Assembly: GCA_018242765.1 (NCBI GenBank)
Contig: JAFEBH010000009.1
Location: 62,001-126,000 of the forward strand
Direction of reading: 5' to 3'
Origin: Nitrospira sp.
GTDB taxonomy: Bacteria; Nitrospirota; Nitrospiria; Nitrospirales; Nitrospiraceae
DNA length: 64,000 bases
The notes beneath the pieces were generated by a model. The model saw only the letters and a program-made list of their open reading frames with translations. It did no database searches and had not been told where the DNA came from. Below, piece after piece: positions 36,139 to 45,630 of the stretch; position 1 is the stretch's first letter, and each line of letters starts with the position of its first letter. A program made the translations under genes and the position numbers.

Positions 36139-36807
36139 ATGAAAGAGCCAGAAGGTTCTGAAGAGCTTAAGGGAAAACAAAATACTTCCGAAGCAGCTGG
36201 TCCATCGAGACGGCAGTTTCTTGCTCAGAGCGGACGTGTAGCGGCTGGGGTAGGGGCTGCTTCAATCTTAAGCAATGCGGGCCATCCCAATATGGTATTC
36301 GCAGCGAATGAATCGTTGATTACGAGAGTCAGCGGAGCGGGGGCAGCCAAACAGAAAAAGCTTCAGGATCCTGTCACGAGAACGAAGGAGGCGCTAGCTG
36401 CGGCAGTCAAGGCTGAGCTGAACGCCCCGATCATACCTGGCGAGCTGACGACGGTCGCCGGTGATATCGAGGTCTTCAAGGGACGGGAGACGAAAGACCT
36501 GACAATCAAAAATCTAGGTGATCGTCCGATTCAGGTCGGTTCACACTGCCATTTCTTCGAGTCTAACCGCGCGCTCAAGTTTGAGCGTGAACAGGCGTTC
36601 GGGTTTCGGCTCGCCATTCCAGCCGGCACAGCAGTCCGTTTTGAGCCTGGGGAAGAGAAAAAAGTGACGCTCGTGGCTCTTGCCGGTAACAGACTGGCCC
36701 AGGGTGTGAACGGATTGACCGAAGGGTTGTTGGATGATCCGAAAGTCAAAGCCAAGGCTGTTGGACTCGCCGCTGATCGCGGATTTGGAAAAGGAGGCGC
36801 ACGGTGA
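36139..36807 (+). CDS. ureB: Urease beta subunit UreB with an N-terminal twin-arginine leader
   Basis: A 222-residue protein, about twice the usual 100-120. The C-terminal half is a normal urease beta subunit: [16 protein letters not shown] near residue 96, [16 protein letters not shown], and [19 protein letters not shown]. Before it lies an extension of about 95 residues whose first 50 form a Tat-type leader: [20 protein letters not shown] with a hydrophobic stretch and a possible cleavage after VFA near residue 56. The ATG at 36139 has AAGGAG 7 nt upstream, so the extension is translated. It overlaps ureC by 4 bp. UrtA has nearly the same leader. Confidence 0.95.
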   Translation: MKEPEGSEELKGKQNTSEAAGPSRRQFLAQSGRVAAGVGAASILSNAGHPNMVFAANESLITRVSGAGAAKQKKLQDPVTRTKEALAAAVKAELNAPIIPGELTTVAGDIEVFKGRETKDLTIKNLGDRPIQVGSHCHFFESNRALKFEREQAFGFRLAIPAGTAVRFEPGEEKKVTLVALAGNRLAQGVNGLTEGLLDDPKVKAKAVGLAADRGFGKGGAR

Positions 36808-38528
36808 AAATTTCACGCAAGCAATATGCATCTCTGTATGGTCCTACGACCGGCGATCGTGTTCGACTGGCCGACACGGACTTGATCATCGAAGTGGAGG
36901 AAGATCGAACCGTCCCCGGTGAAGAAGCCGTCTTCGGCGGCGGGAAAACCATTCGTGATGGAATGGGGCAATCTGCTCGCGCGACCAGCGCCAGCGGACA
37001 GCTCGACTGTGTGATCACGAACGCGCTCATCCTTGACTACACCGGCGTCATCAAGGCCGACATCGGGATTAAGGATGGTCGTATCGTCGGGATCGGTAAG
37101 GCGGGTAACTCTGATCTTATGCCGGGCGTGACGCCGGGCATGGAAATCGGCCCAGGGACCGAAGCGATCTCCGGTGAAGGCCGAATTATCACGGCCGGTG
37201 GCCTGGATACGCATATTCACTTCATCTGCCCGCAACAATGTTGGGAAGCGTTGTCTGCCGGGTTGACCACGATGATCGGTGGTGGAACCGGACCTTCAAG
37301 CGGAACCAGTGCGACGACCTGTACGCCTGGCCCATGGAACATCCATCGGATGTTGGAAGCGTCGGAAGGTATTCCCATTAATCTCGGATTTTTGGGGAAA
37401 GGCAATGCCTCACGGCCTGAAGGGTTGAACGAGCAGATTGAAGCTGGTGCCATCGGGTTGAAGTTGCATGAAGACTGGGGAACTACGCCGAAGGCCATCG
37501 ATACCTGCTTGGGCGTGGCTGACCGCTATGATGTACAGGTCGCCATCCACACTGATACGCTCAACGAGGCGGGGTACATTGAGGATACGATCAAGGCGAT
37601 CAAGGGACGAGCCATCCATAGCTTCCACACGGAAGGTGCGGGTGGTGGTCACGCTCCGGACATCATTAAGATCTGCGGAGAGCCGAACGTGCTGCCGTCT
37701 TCAACCAATCCCACGATGCCGTTTACCATCAATACGATGGACGAACATCTTGACATGTTGATTGTGTGCCACAATTTGAACCCGCGGATTCCTGAAGACG
37801 TGGCGTTTGCAGAGTCCCGTATTCGACGTGAGACTATTGCGGCCGAGGATATTTTGCATGACATGGGTGCAATCAGCATCATGTCATCGGATTCGCAAGC
37901 CATGGGTCGAATCGGGGAAGTCATCACCAGGACTTGGCAAACAGCTCATAAGATGAAGGTTCAGCGGGGGCATCTCACACCGGTCGGTGGGAGAGACTCC
38001 AGTCAGAACGATAACTTCCGAGCCAGGCGCTATGTGGCCAAGTACACGATTAATCCCGCCATTACGCATGGTATCGCGCATGAAGTTGGTTCTGTAGAAG
38101 TCGGCAAAATAGCGGACTTGGTGATTTGGAAGCCGGAGTTCTTCGGTGTGAAGCCGGAAATGGTGTTGAAGAGTGGCTTTATTGCCCAAGCCCAAATGGG
38201 TGATCCCAACGCCTCGATTCCGACACCGGAGCCGACCATCAGCCGGCCGATGTTCGGTGCATTCGGTCGTGCGTTGTCCAGCACCAGCTTTACCTTCCTG
38301 TCGCAGGCAGCCTTGGATCACGAGATCCCGAAGCGGCTTGGTTTGCAACGGCGGGTAGCGGCGGTCAAGAATTGCCGGAATATTGGGAAACGCGATCTCA
38401 AGCTCAATGACGCACTTCCAAAAATGGAAGTGAATCCAGAGACCTACGTTGTGACGGCGGATGGTGTGCCGCTCACCTGTGAGCCGGCCATTGTGTTGCC
38501 GTTGGCACAACGGTATCAATTGTTCTAA
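36804..38528 (+). CDS. ureC: Urease alpha (catalytic) subunit UreC
   Basis: Nickel enzyme that splits urea to ammonia and carbamate. 574 residues. All active-site residues are present: His137 and His139 ([11 protein letters not shown]), carbamylated Lys220 (GLKLHEDWG), His249 (HTDTLNEAG), His275 ([12 protein letters not shown]), Cys322-His323 (VCHN, active-site flap), and Asp363 (SSDSQAMGR). No leader sequence. GTG start overlapping ureB by 4 bp. A hairpin terminator follows. Confidence 0.98.
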   Translation: MKISRKQYASLYGPTTGDRVRLADTDLIIEVEEDRTVPGEEAVFGGGKTIRDGMGQSARATSASGQLDCVITNALILDYTGVIKADIGIKDGRIVGIGKAGNSDLMPGVTPGMEIGPGTEAISGEGRIITAGGLDTHIHFICPQQCWEALSAGLTTMIGGGTGPSSGTSATTCTPGPWNIHRMLEASEGIPINLGFLGKGNASRPEGLNEQIEAGAIGLKLHEDWGTTPKAIDTCLGVADRYDVQVAIHTDTLNEAGYIEDTIKAIKGRAIHSFHTEGAGGGHAPDIIKICGEPNVLPSSTNPTMPFTINTMDEHLDMLIVCHNLNPRIPEDVAFAESRIRRETIAAEDILHDMGAISIMSSDSQAMGRIGEVITRTWQTAHKMKVQRGHLTPVGGRDSSQNDNFRARRYVAKYTINPAITHGIAHEVGSVEVGKIADLVIWKPEFFGVKPEMVLKSGFIAQAQMGDPNASIPTPEPTISRPMFGAFGRALSSTSFTFLSQAALDHEIPKRLGLQRRVAAVKNCRNIGKRDLKLNDALPKMEVNPETYVVTADGVPLTCEPAIVLPLAQRYQLF

Positions 38529-38529
38529 C

Positions 38530-38600
38530 CAACAAGACAGCCGGCTGGACTATCAATTTGGAGTGATCGTCACGGTAGTCGGCCGGCTGTTGTTGTTTTT
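38530..38600 (+). terminator. Hairpin with T-run between ureC and ureF
   Basis: ACAGCCGGC near 38537 and GCCGGCTGT at 38582-38590 pair, extended by CAACAA and TTGTTG, and a T-run follows (38596-38600). The loop is long (about 35 nt). It may end part of the ureABC transcript before the maturation genes. Confidence 0.6.
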
Positions 38601-38612
38601 CCCTCGTGTAAT

Positions 38613-39299
38613 ATGAATACCCCCGCATTACTTGAAGGGTTGCGATTTGTCGATACGTTTTTCCCATCCGGTGGCTATGCCTTTTCCTCGGGGTTGGAGG
38701 CCGCGGTGCAGGGCGGGGCTGTCAAGACGTCCGATCAGCTGACCAAGTATGTTGAAGATTTGCTGCGTGGGGGGATGAGCCGCCGGGAGGTGCTTGCCGT
38801 CAAGCAAGCGAATCGTGCGGCATCGAAGGGATCGCTGGAGAATGCGATCCAAATCGATCGAGTGCTCGAGGCGACCAAGCTTGGTCGCGAGTCGCGTATG
38901 GCCAGTCGCCAGATGGGGCGACAAGTGATCAGGGTCGCGGCGGATCAGATTCGAGCCAAGTCGATCCTGAATGAATATCGTGATGAAGTGGAAGCCGATC
39001 GCGCTCCGGGGCATCTTGCTGTGACATTTGGGCTCACCATGGGATCGTGCGGGTGGAACCCAGAAGAAACTGCCGGTGCTTTTTTGTACCAAACGGCCGT
39101 GGGGTTCATCTCCTCTGCGATGCGGCTGAGTCCCATCGGGCAACATGAGGGCCAGCATATCCTGGGCGAATGGCTTCCATTGATTGAACGGATTAGTCGG
39201 GAGATAGACCTCAATACTCCCATGAGCTCGTGGTCACCTATCCAAGATATTTATGCGATGCGTCATGGCTCCCTGGAATGGAGACTCTTTCGCTCCTAG
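38613..39299 (+). CDS. ureF: Urease accessory protein UreF
   Basis: Maturation protein, 228 residues, that with UreD and UreG loads nickel into urease. Recognised by LRFVDTFFPSGGYAFSSGLE near the N-terminus and SAMRLSPIGQHEGQHIL near residue 167. Cytoplasmic. It lies directly after the ureC terminator and before ureG. No ureE gene is present in the cluster. Confidence 0.95.
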   Translation: MNTPALLEGLRFVDTFFPSGGYAFSSGLEAAVQGGAVKTSDQLTKYVEDLLRGGMSRREVLAVKQANRAASKGSLENAIQIDRVLEATKLGRESRMASRQMGRQVIRVAADQIRAKSILNEYRDEVEADRAPGHLAVTFGLTMGSCGWNPEETAGAFLYQTAVGFISSAMRLSPIGQHEGQHILGEWLPLIERISREIDLNTPMSSWSPIQDIYAMRHGSLEWRLFRS

Positions 39300-39392
39300 C
39301 GGGAGCCCAGCGAACATCGTCAGGCTTAAGAAAGGAACGCAACGGCTGGTGAGGGCTCGTCTGGCCTTGGCTATCCGTTGGTAAGAACTATC

Positions 39393-40064
39393 ATGCATGA
39401 CCTTAATCGTGAACATAGCCACAATTGGACTCCGACGCAGGCGAGGAAACAAGGCATTCCGGTCATCGGTATCGGCGGTCCTGTGGGGTCGGGGAAAACC
39501 GCCCTCGTTGAAGCGCTGTGCCAGCGGCTGCGCGATCGCTACAGTCTCGCGGCGGTGACGAACGATATTTTTACCAAAATTGACGCTGAAATCTTGACCA
39601 AGCGTGCCGCGCTCCCGGTCGATCGGATCCTTGGTGTTGAAACCGGGGGCTGTCCCCATACGGCGATCCGTGAAGATGCGTCTCATAACCAAGAAGCCAT
39701 TGATGATCTGCTGCGTCGGCATCCGGACGTGGAGTTGATTTTCTTGGAAAGTGGCGGGGATAACCTTGCGGCCACGTTCAGCCCTGAACTGGTGGACTAT
39801 GTCATCTATGTGATCGATGTGTCGGGCGGTGACAAGATTCCTCGGAAGGGCGGACCGGGGATCACGCGATCCGATTTCCTCGTCATTAACAAGATGGATT
39901 TGGCCCCACATGTGCGCGCGGACCTCTCCGTCATGGATCGAGATACCCGCAAGATGCGTGGTGAGCTTCCCTTTGCCTTCACCAATATCCTGTCAGGCGA
40001 GGGGATGGATGCAGTGGTGGCGTGGGTTGAACAGCGTATCCCGCAACGAGTCAAGCGTTCATGA
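39393..40064 (+). CDS. ureG: Urease accessory GTPase UreG
   Basis: SIMIBI-class GTPase, 223 residues, that delivers nickel with UreF and UreD. The P-loop is [17 protein letters not shown] near residue 22, the metal-binding CPH motif is in [11 protein letters not shown], and the base-specificity motif is VINKMDLAP. The ATG at 39393 is preferred to a TTG 15 bp earlier. The stop overlaps ureD (ATGA). Confidence 0.97.
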   Translation: MHDLNREHSHNWTPTQARKQGIPVIGIGGPVGSGKTALVEALCQRLRDRYSLAAVTNDIFTKIDAEILTKRAALPVDRILGVETGGCPHTAIREDASHNQEAIDDLLRRHPDVELIFLESGGDNLAATFSPELVDYVIYVIDVSGGDKIPRKGGPGITRSDFLVINKMDLAPHVRADLSVMDRDTRKMRGELPFAFTNILSGEGMDAVVAWVEQRIPQRVKRS

Positions 40065-41026
40065 CCACGCCGCCGCGGCAGGGACAGCGGAAGAGGACAT
40101 CTCGTAAGGCCAGTACGCCCAAAGCGAGAACATCGTCCCGGGGAAGCACGTCTGCCCGGAAGAAAAAATCTCCTGGACGGTTTGCGACAGAGTTAGTCGG
40201 GCGGGTCGGTGAGCTGAAGCTGAACTACGCGAAGCTCGATTACCGCACGGTGATCTCTCACTCGTATTTCACCACGCCCTGGAAATTGCTGCCTCCTATC
40301 TATCTCGATGATACGGGAGCAGCCTACACGTTGCTGGTCAATCCGTCCGGTGGTTTGGTTGGGGGAGACCATCTCTCCATTGACATGACGGTAGAGCAGG
40401 GTGCGCATGTCCTGATTTCTGCCCCTTCTGCGAACCGGGTCTATCGAACTGAAGGCCCGGTCTCTGAACAGCACGTCACCATTGCCGTCGAGCCTGGCGC
40501 GATTCTCGAATGGTTTCCTGAGCATACGATTCCCTTTGCGGGATCTCGGTTTCGGCAGAGCCTCAGGGCCACGGTTGCGCCTGGCGCGACGCTGTTCTTG
40601 TGGGATGCACTTGCCTCCGGTCGCATGGCCAGGGGAGAACGGTGGGGCTTTACCGATCTGGAAAACGAAATCCTGATCATGACAGCCTCGGGGCACTCTC
40701 TCCTAGAGCGATATGTCCTTGATCCGGCTACGGACTTAGGAGTGGTCGGGCTGGCTGAAGAATGGGATTATGTGGCCTCGTTCTATGTGGTGAACGATGC
40801 GATGGCGCCAGAGGTCTGGACTGGGCTGGAGTCGACCATCGCCGCACTTTTGGATACCAAGCCAGGAGCAGTACTGGGCGGAGTTTCAACCGCACCGGTG
40901 CCTGGACTGGCCGTCAAGCTGGTGGCTCGAACCGCTCCGGATCTCTTGGCGATGATGGATGCCTTATGGGCAGCCGCTCGCGAAGTGGTGTTGAAGCTCC
41001 CGCCGGTGTCATTACGTAAATACTAA
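40061..41026 (+). CDS. ureD: Urease accessory protein UreD
   Basis: Scaffold protein of urease maturation, 321 residues. The family core [17 protein letters not shown] and [18 protein letters not shown] is clear. The first about 45 residues are a very basic extension ([20 protein letters not shown]) not usual for UreD. ATGA overlap with ureG. Last gene of the urease locus. Confidence 0.95.
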   Translation: MTTPPRQGQRKRTSRKASTPKARTSSRGSTSARKKKSPGRFATELVGRVGELKLNYAKLDYRTVISHSYFTTPWKLLPPIYLDDTGAAYTLLVNPSGGLVGGDHLSIDMTVEQGAHVLISAPSANRVYRTEGPVSEQHVTIAVEPGAILEWFPEHTIPFAGSRFRQSLRATVAPGATLFLWDALASGRMARGERWGFTDLENEILIMTASGHSLLERYVLDPATDLGVVGLAEEWDYVASFYVVNDAMAPEVWTGLESTIAALLDTKPGAVLGGVSTAPVPGLAVKLVARTAPDLLAMMDALWAAAREVVLKLPPVSLRKY

Positions 41027-41079
41027 GAAGGCAATCTTTCCCGGTTCCCTTTTCAGATTGTGCCGGGTTTGACGAAAGG

Positions 41080-42021
41080 CTACAGGTTTGAAGCCTGTGG
41101 GTCTGCTGCGTTTGCTGTCCTGAGTGACCAGGCCAATCCCAGAAGAGAAAGCGTGAAGATCACCCATTTCGATGGGTCGAAGTTATACCAGAGTGGTCCG
41201 TTGCGGTAGTCGGTTGGATGGGTGTGGTGGTAATTGTGGTAGCCCTCACCGAAGGTCAGCAGGGAAACGAACCAGCTGTCTCGGCTCGAATCGGCTTGCC
41301 CGTGAGGTTGGCTTCCCCACAGATGGCAGACAGAATTGATGCAAAATGTCGAATTCAGCACGGCAAAGGTTCGGCCAATACCGGCCAACATAAAGCAGCT
41401 CATCCCCCCGAGCCAGCCATTGTACAGATAGCCTGCCAGGAACGGGAACGCCAACCCCGAGAGGAAGATGAGGGTATAGTGGTGGTGTTGCCACATCACG
41501 ACGGGATCTTGCCGAAGCCTGGTCGCATATTTTTCGTCTGAATACTTCTTATCGGCAAAGAGCCACCCACAATGGCTGTGCCAGAACCCAAGCTTTGCAT
41601 TGTATGGATCCGCATCCTGGTCGCAGGCCGCGTGGTGGCGTATGTGATCAGCACCCCACTTGAGCGCGGACTGTTGAAGAGCCCATCCTCCGGCGATAAG
41701 AAAGACAGCCTTTACTCCATCAGGACAGCTGAAACTTCGGTGTGAGATGAGACGGTGGTATCCTACGGTAATGCCCAATCCCGTGAAGATATAGAGAACT
41801 GCGAACAGAGCCCAATCGAACCATGTGTATCCATAGATATACCCGAATAAGGGAACACCAATCACGGCGCTTGCGGTGATGATGCCGAACAGCAATACCG
41901 TGACATAGATCGGGTAGGTACGTTTAAGCCCGTTGGTAGAGACAGTTGACGCTATCATTGGCGGGTGGTAGACGAGGAACGTAGCATGAGTCTGAGGGTC
42001 ACGTGAGTGCGTAATCTTCAT
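41080..42021 (-). CDS. Membrane fatty-acid (acyl) desaturase
   Basis: A 313-residue integral-membrane di-iron desaturase. The three His boxes are present: HRLISH, HIRHHAACD and EGYHNYHH. Four membrane helices surround them. It should insert a double bond, most likely delta-9, in fatty acyl chains and so tune membrane fluidity. It converges with ureD. The start shown is the first ATG; one at 41958 is also possible, and neither has a strong ribosome site. Confidence 0.92.
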   Translation of the reverse strand: MKITHSRDPQTHATFLVYHPPMIASTVSTNGLKRTYPIYVTVLLFGIITASAVIGVPLFGYIYGYTWFDWALFAVLYIFTGLGITVGYHRLISHRSFSCPDGVKAVFLIAGGWALQQSALKWGADHIRHHAACDQDADPYNAKLGFWHSHCGWLFADKKYSDEKYATRLRQDPVVMWQHHHYTLIFLSGLAFPFLAGYLYNGWLGGMSCFMLAGIGRTFAVLNSTFCINSVCHLWGSQPHGQADSSRDSWFVSLLTFGEGYHNYHHTHPTDYRNGPLWYNFDPSKWVIFTLSLLGLAWSLRTANAADPQASNL

Positions 42022-42086
42022 AACTGTATCAGGACGATGGGGAAATAGCTACTGCGGATGGTCTCCCCTAACGCCTCTTGTTTCGG

Positions 42087-42134
42087 TTGACAGCGGACGG
42101 TAAGATTTCATATACATACTCGGTCTATCTAGAC
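42087..42134 (+). promoter_or_regulatory. Sigma-70-like promoter and small palindrome before the cupredoxin-like gene
   Basis: TTGACA at 42087-42092 and TATACA at 42111-42116 are spaced by 18 nt. GTCTATCTAGAC at 42123-42134, at about the transcription start, is an inverted repeat that could be an operator. The gene start follows at 42254 with AAGGAGG. Confidence 0.55.
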
Positions 42135-42253
42135 TCGACGATGGTGTGACCGATTGTGGGAAGGATGGACAACGAGACGATCTTTGGTGAATGGAAACCA
42201 ACAGGTCAGTCGGAAGCAGGATGGATGTTGTTTAATTATAAGGAGGCAGTCCA

Positions 42254-43048
42254 ATGAAGAGTGCGTTATCAATGATGTTGGGTGTAGCAGCCGTCGCCTT
42301 GGTCGCGGCGCCTCTCACCTCGTATGCGGGAGGAACGATTTCCGGGAAGGTGACCTATGCCGGCAAGGCCGAGCAAAAGGAATTTCTCTTTTCAAAGTTC
42401 CCCAACCCGAAGTTCTGCCCGAAGATCGCTGATAAGAGCAAGGTGGATGGCGACAAGCGATTTCTGAAGCAGATCGAAGTTGCGAAGGATGGCGGGTTGA
42501 AGGGAGCTGTCGTGGCCATTGTGGACATTGAGGATAAGGCCTGGATGGACGGCTATGCGGGGACGGAAGTCGTGGCAGCTTTTTGCGATTTCCAGCCTTT
42601 TAGTGGGATAGTTGTGAACACCCGCCCATTCAAAGTCGAAAACACCGACGCTGACGCGGATGATCCTAAGTCCGTGGCTGGTGTGCTGCACAATCCCCAT
42701 AGCTTCACGGTGAAGGGGAGCTCTTCTGCGACCGGTTTCAACATCGGTCTCGCGAAGAAGGGTGACAAGTTGGACAAGCCGGTGACCTTCCGTGGCGGCG
42801 CGGAAAAGGAAGGATACTTCCGCTTACAGTGCGACCAGCATGAGTTCATGCAGTCCTTCTTCCTCCCGGTATCGAATGCATACTTCGCCGTGGCGAAGGA
42901 CGATGGTTCATTCGAGATCAAGGATGTTCCGGCCGGCAAGCATAAGGTGGTGGCTTGGCATCCATTCGCCGGGAAGGCCAAGAAGATCGAATTTGATGTT
43001 GATGTGACTGACGGCGGTACCGCCAAGCTCCAGGCTGAAATCAAGTAA
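42254..43048 (+). CDS. Exported cupredoxin-like protein
   Basis: A 264-residue periplasmic protein. The signal peptide ends at SYA near residue 24. A likely type 1 copper set is present: His146/His149 (HNPH), Cys193, His196 and Met199 (QCDQHEFM). The C-terminal part (GSFEIKDVPAGKHKVVAWHP) resembles a carboxypeptidase-regulatory-like beta-sandwich. It could carry electrons in the periplasm or bind copper. The strong ATAAGGAGG site, promoter and terminator suggest high, single-gene expression. Confidence 0.8.
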   Translation: MKSALSMMLGVAAVALVAAPLTSYAGGTISGKVTYAGKAEQKEFLFSKFPNPKFCPKIADKSKVDGDKRFLKQIEVAKDGGLKGAVVAIVDIEDKAWMDGYAGTEVVAAFCDFQPFSGIVVNTRPFKVENTDADADDPKSVAGVLHNPHSFTVKGSSSATGFNIGLAKKGDKLDKPVTFRGGAEKEGYFRLQCDQHEFMQSFFLPVSNAYFAVAKDDGSFEIKDVPAGKHKVVAWHPFAGKAKKIEFDVDVTDGGTAKLQAEIK

Positions 43049-43077
43049 GCCTGTTTCATAGCGTCCTCGTATGGAGA

Positions 43078-43113
43078 GAAGGGCAGCGGGATACCCGCTG
43101 CCCTTCGTGTTTT
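43078..43113 (+). terminator. Rho-independent terminator
   Basis: GAAGGGCAGCGGG and CCCGCTGCCCTTC form a perfect 13-bp stem with loop ATA, then GTGTTTT. It ends the cupredoxin-like transcript. Confidence 0.85.
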
Positions 43114-43204
43114 CAGCAGGTTTCCATCACCGCCTCGCCTTGCCTTTCTCTTTCCCCTCTAGGTAAGATGCCTCTTTTTCAGCGTTGTTGCTTGAGGGAT
43201 TGGT

Positions 43205-44185
43205 GTGTCACGAGAACTCTCACTCGCAGAAATCTTTCAGCTTGGCTACTACTGGGAGACGAAGATCCTCCTGACTGCAGTCAAGCTCGACGTCTTTTCT
43301 GCGATCGGCGAAGCATCTCGGGATATCGGTGATGTGGCAGGTCGGTTGCAGGCCCACGCGCCGACGTTGTCGCTCCTCTTGAACGCACTCGTGGCTATGA
43401 AGCTCCTAACCAAAGAAGGCGGGTCATATCGCAACTCTTTGACGGCGCTGAAGCATCTCGTTCGGCACTCCCCCCAGTACATCGGTCACTTGCTTCTACT
43501 GCACGATGCGGAGTGGAATAACTGGGGAAAGCTTGAAGAGACGGTTCGAACGGGCAAACGGTCGGTGGACCGGCATGTCTTTGAGACGGATCCGGAGTTG
43601 GGCGGGAATGTGTTGGCGGTGTTGAACCGTATCGGCCAGCAAAGTGGACCGGATTTGGCCAGGCGGCTGAAACTCGTCGGTCGGGAGCGGGTACTGGATT
43701 TGGGGGGAGGAGTCGGTACAAACGCGATCGCCTTCTGCCAGGTGTACCCGGACCTACGTGCAACGGTGTTTGATCTTCCGGCGACGCTCAAACTGACGGA
43801 AAAAACGGTGAAGGAAGCCGGATTGGAGTCGCGGATCACACTCCATCCCGGAGATTTCAATAGAGACCAGCTTGGCGGGCCTTACGATGTGGTCCTGATG
43901 TCGGACATTCTGCACTATCAGACGTTTCAGATGAACCAGGATTTGGTTGCCAAGGCCGTGGCCTCGTTGGCGTCGGGTGGGCGACTCATCATCAAGGATC
44001 GGTTTCTTGATGAAGCCGGCACTGGCCCTGCTTGGACAACGGCGTTTACGGTTCACATCCTGATGAACACCCAGTACGGGAGTTGTTATAAGACGAGCGA
44101 AGCTATGCAATGGCTAGTGCAGGCAGGATGTGCCTCTACGACGGAACTGGAGAAGACGGCTGTCGTTCAAGGGGTGAAGCCATAG
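43205..44185 (+). CDS. SAM-dependent O-methyltransferase-like protein
   Basis: A 326-residue protein with a winged-helix dimerisation domain (about residues 8-75) and a class I methyltransferase domain. Motif I is RVLDLGGGVGTNAIAF near residue 162, and VLMSDILHYQ is the motif IV/catalytic region. Same architecture as the gene at 9515-10582. Substrate unknown; ubiquinone, menaquinone or pigment-type O-methylation are possible. Starts with GTG. Confidence 0.85.
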   Translation: MSRELSLAEIFQLGYYWETKILLTAVKLDVFSAIGEASRDIGDVAGRLQAHAPTLSLLLNALVAMKLLTKEGGSYRNSLTALKHLVRHSPQYIGHLLLLHDAEWNNWGKLEETVRTGKRSVDRHVFETDPELGGNVLAVLNRIGQQSGPDLARRLKLVGRERVLDLGGGVGTNAIAFCQVYPDLRATVFDLPATLKLTEKTVKEAGLESRITLHPGDFNRDQLGGPYDVVLMSDILHYQTFQMNQDLVAKAVASLASGGRLIIKDRFLDEAGTGPAWTTAFTVHILMNTQYGSCYKTSEAMQWLVQAGCASTTELEKTAVVQGVKP

Positions 44186-44302
44186 ACCGCGAATCGTCAT
44201 GCGTTATTCGTGAGTGGGGCAATACTCGCTTCAAGATGAGGCGAGTTTCCTCGAAACGAGTGAGTCATGCGCCGGTGAGGCGTTGCTTGTTGAGGAAACG
44301 GA

Positions 44303-45016
44303 ATGGATTGGCTACGAGGACCAGGGTTCTTTGGTACACAGGCAACGGCTGGTGCCGATTTAAGCCAGTTCATGGCCACGTTATTCACGACGCTCTTCAT
44401 CATCGGCTGGGTCCAAGCTCGGCGGCGCCGTGCCGATGCCCATCACTGGCTGATGCTCGGCGGTATGATGTCCATGCTCAGTTTCTTCGTGGCGTACTAT
44501 CTGTTCCGGCAACTCGGTGTGCTGGCGGTAGAAGGGAAAGAAGGATTCGGCGGCTCGCAATCGCTCTATGACTACGTCTTCATCCCGGTACTGACCCTCC
44601 ACATTATCTTGGTCATCATCGGGCTGATCATGGCGGTGTACATGATGGTGTTGGGGTTTCGCTCTCAGCAATTCATCGACGGTGTGCGATCGCTCCGGGA
44701 ATCACGGCTCATGACCACGTGGAAGAAGATCGGGATCGTGTTCGGTGTCGTGGCGGTGATCGTGCTGGGGTTGTTTTTTTCGCGTGTGGCGACCGCCGGA
44801 TTTTCGATGCGTAAGCTGGAGGTCTACCTGATCTTTCTTGCGCTTGTAGCATTTGTGTTCGCGATTGAGATGACGATCCAACGAATCTGGCCTGATGGTG
44901 CCCAGCGGCATCGCGCGCTGGGCCGGTTCACGATGGTCATCTATTGTGTACTATTCATGACCGGAAGCTTTACTTATACGATGTTGTACATCCTGTACCC
45001 AGGCAAGATCGGGTGA
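44303..45016 (+). CDS. DUF420-like polytopic membrane protein
   Basis: A 237-residue protein with about six membrane helices. The pattern of helices with conserved His (LTLHIILVIIGLIMAVYMM) is like DUF420 proteins, which are often found near cytochrome oxidase genes and may help in their assembly. It opens the respiratory region. The family call is moderate. Confidence 0.7.
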   Translation: MDWLRGPGFFGTQATAGADLSQFMATLFTTLFIIGWVQARRRRADAHHWLMLGGMMSMLSFFVAYYLFRQLGVLAVEGKEGFGGSQSLYDYVFIPVLTLHIILVIIGLIMAVYMMVLGFRSQQFIDGVRSLRESRLMTTWKKIGIVFGVVAVIVLGLFFSRVATAGFSMRKLEVYLIFLALVAFVFAIEMTIQRIWPDGAQRHRALGRFTMVIYCVLFMTGSFTYTMLYILYPGKIG

Positions 45017-45058
45017 TGTAATGGCAATCCGTCCCGAAACGCTTTACGGAGGCCCGGT

Positions 45059-45553
45059 GTGCTGACCTGCGGCTGTGGTCGATGGATGCATACGGAGGGG
45101 ATTGAGGAACGTGCGTATGATGACGGCGTTCTCCAATGGTTCATCCGCTCGGAATGTAGGAGTTGCGGCTTAAAAGTCGGTATCGATGTGCCTGGGGGAC
45201 AGCCGAACCAGTTGGTCGATCGGTTGCTGTGGACTGATGAGGCGCTGCACCGACTGGACCGCATGCCGCCCTATCTGGCTGCCTTGACTCGAGATGAGGT
45301 GGAACAGGAGGCCCGTTCTCAGAACACCCGTGTGGTGACGTATGACATGCTGCTGCAGCCTCGTGGGGGCAACCGGGTTGAATGGGATCCTGAAGCGGAA
45401 CGCCGGTTGGATCGGGTTCCGGCTCCGGTTCGTGCCATGGCTCGTATCGAACTTGAGCGGACGGCGGCTGATCGTGGGCTCTTCCGTATCACGGTGGCGC
45501 TCATGGAAGAAGTGAAGGCGAAGTATTTTGGAATGGGCGCTCAAAAGACGTGA
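45059..45553 (+). CDS. Protein with zinc-ribbon-like head and two PCP_red-like repeats
   Basis: A 164-residue protein. Two CxC/CxxC pairs (LTCGCG and ECRSCGL) could bind a metal. Then come two repeats like the small PCP_red domain known from light-independent protochlorophyllide reductase: RLDRMPPYLAALTRDEVEQE near residue 66 and RLDRVPAPVRAMARIELERT near residue 119, the second ending in FRITVALMEEVKAKYF. Organisms without photosynthesis also have this domain in other contexts. GTG start with GGAGG upstream. Confidence 0.7.
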   Translation: MLTCGCGRWMHTEGIEERAYDDGVLQWFIRSECRSCGLKVGIDVPGGQPNQLVDRLLWTDEALHRLDRMPPYLAALTRDEVEQEARSQNTRVVTYDMLLQPRGGNRVEWDPEAERRLDRVPAPVRAMARIELERTAADRGLFRITVALMEEVKAKYFGMGAQKT

Positions 45554-45620
45554 AAGGTGAAATGTGAAAAGTAAGACGAGAAGAACGAACTACCTTTCAC
45601 CTCTCATTTTTCACTTTTGA
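45541..45620. repeat. Long imperfect inverted repeat, AAAGTGA-rich
   Basis: TCAAAAG at 45541-45547 pairs with CTTTTGA near 45614-45620, and GTGAAAGG with CCTTTCAC (45593-45600). The whole stretch is an imperfect palindrome of about 80 bp. No clear T-run ends it. It may be a dispersed repeat or an RNA structure between the two genes. Confidence 0.5.
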
Positions 45621-45630
45621 CGAGTTAATC

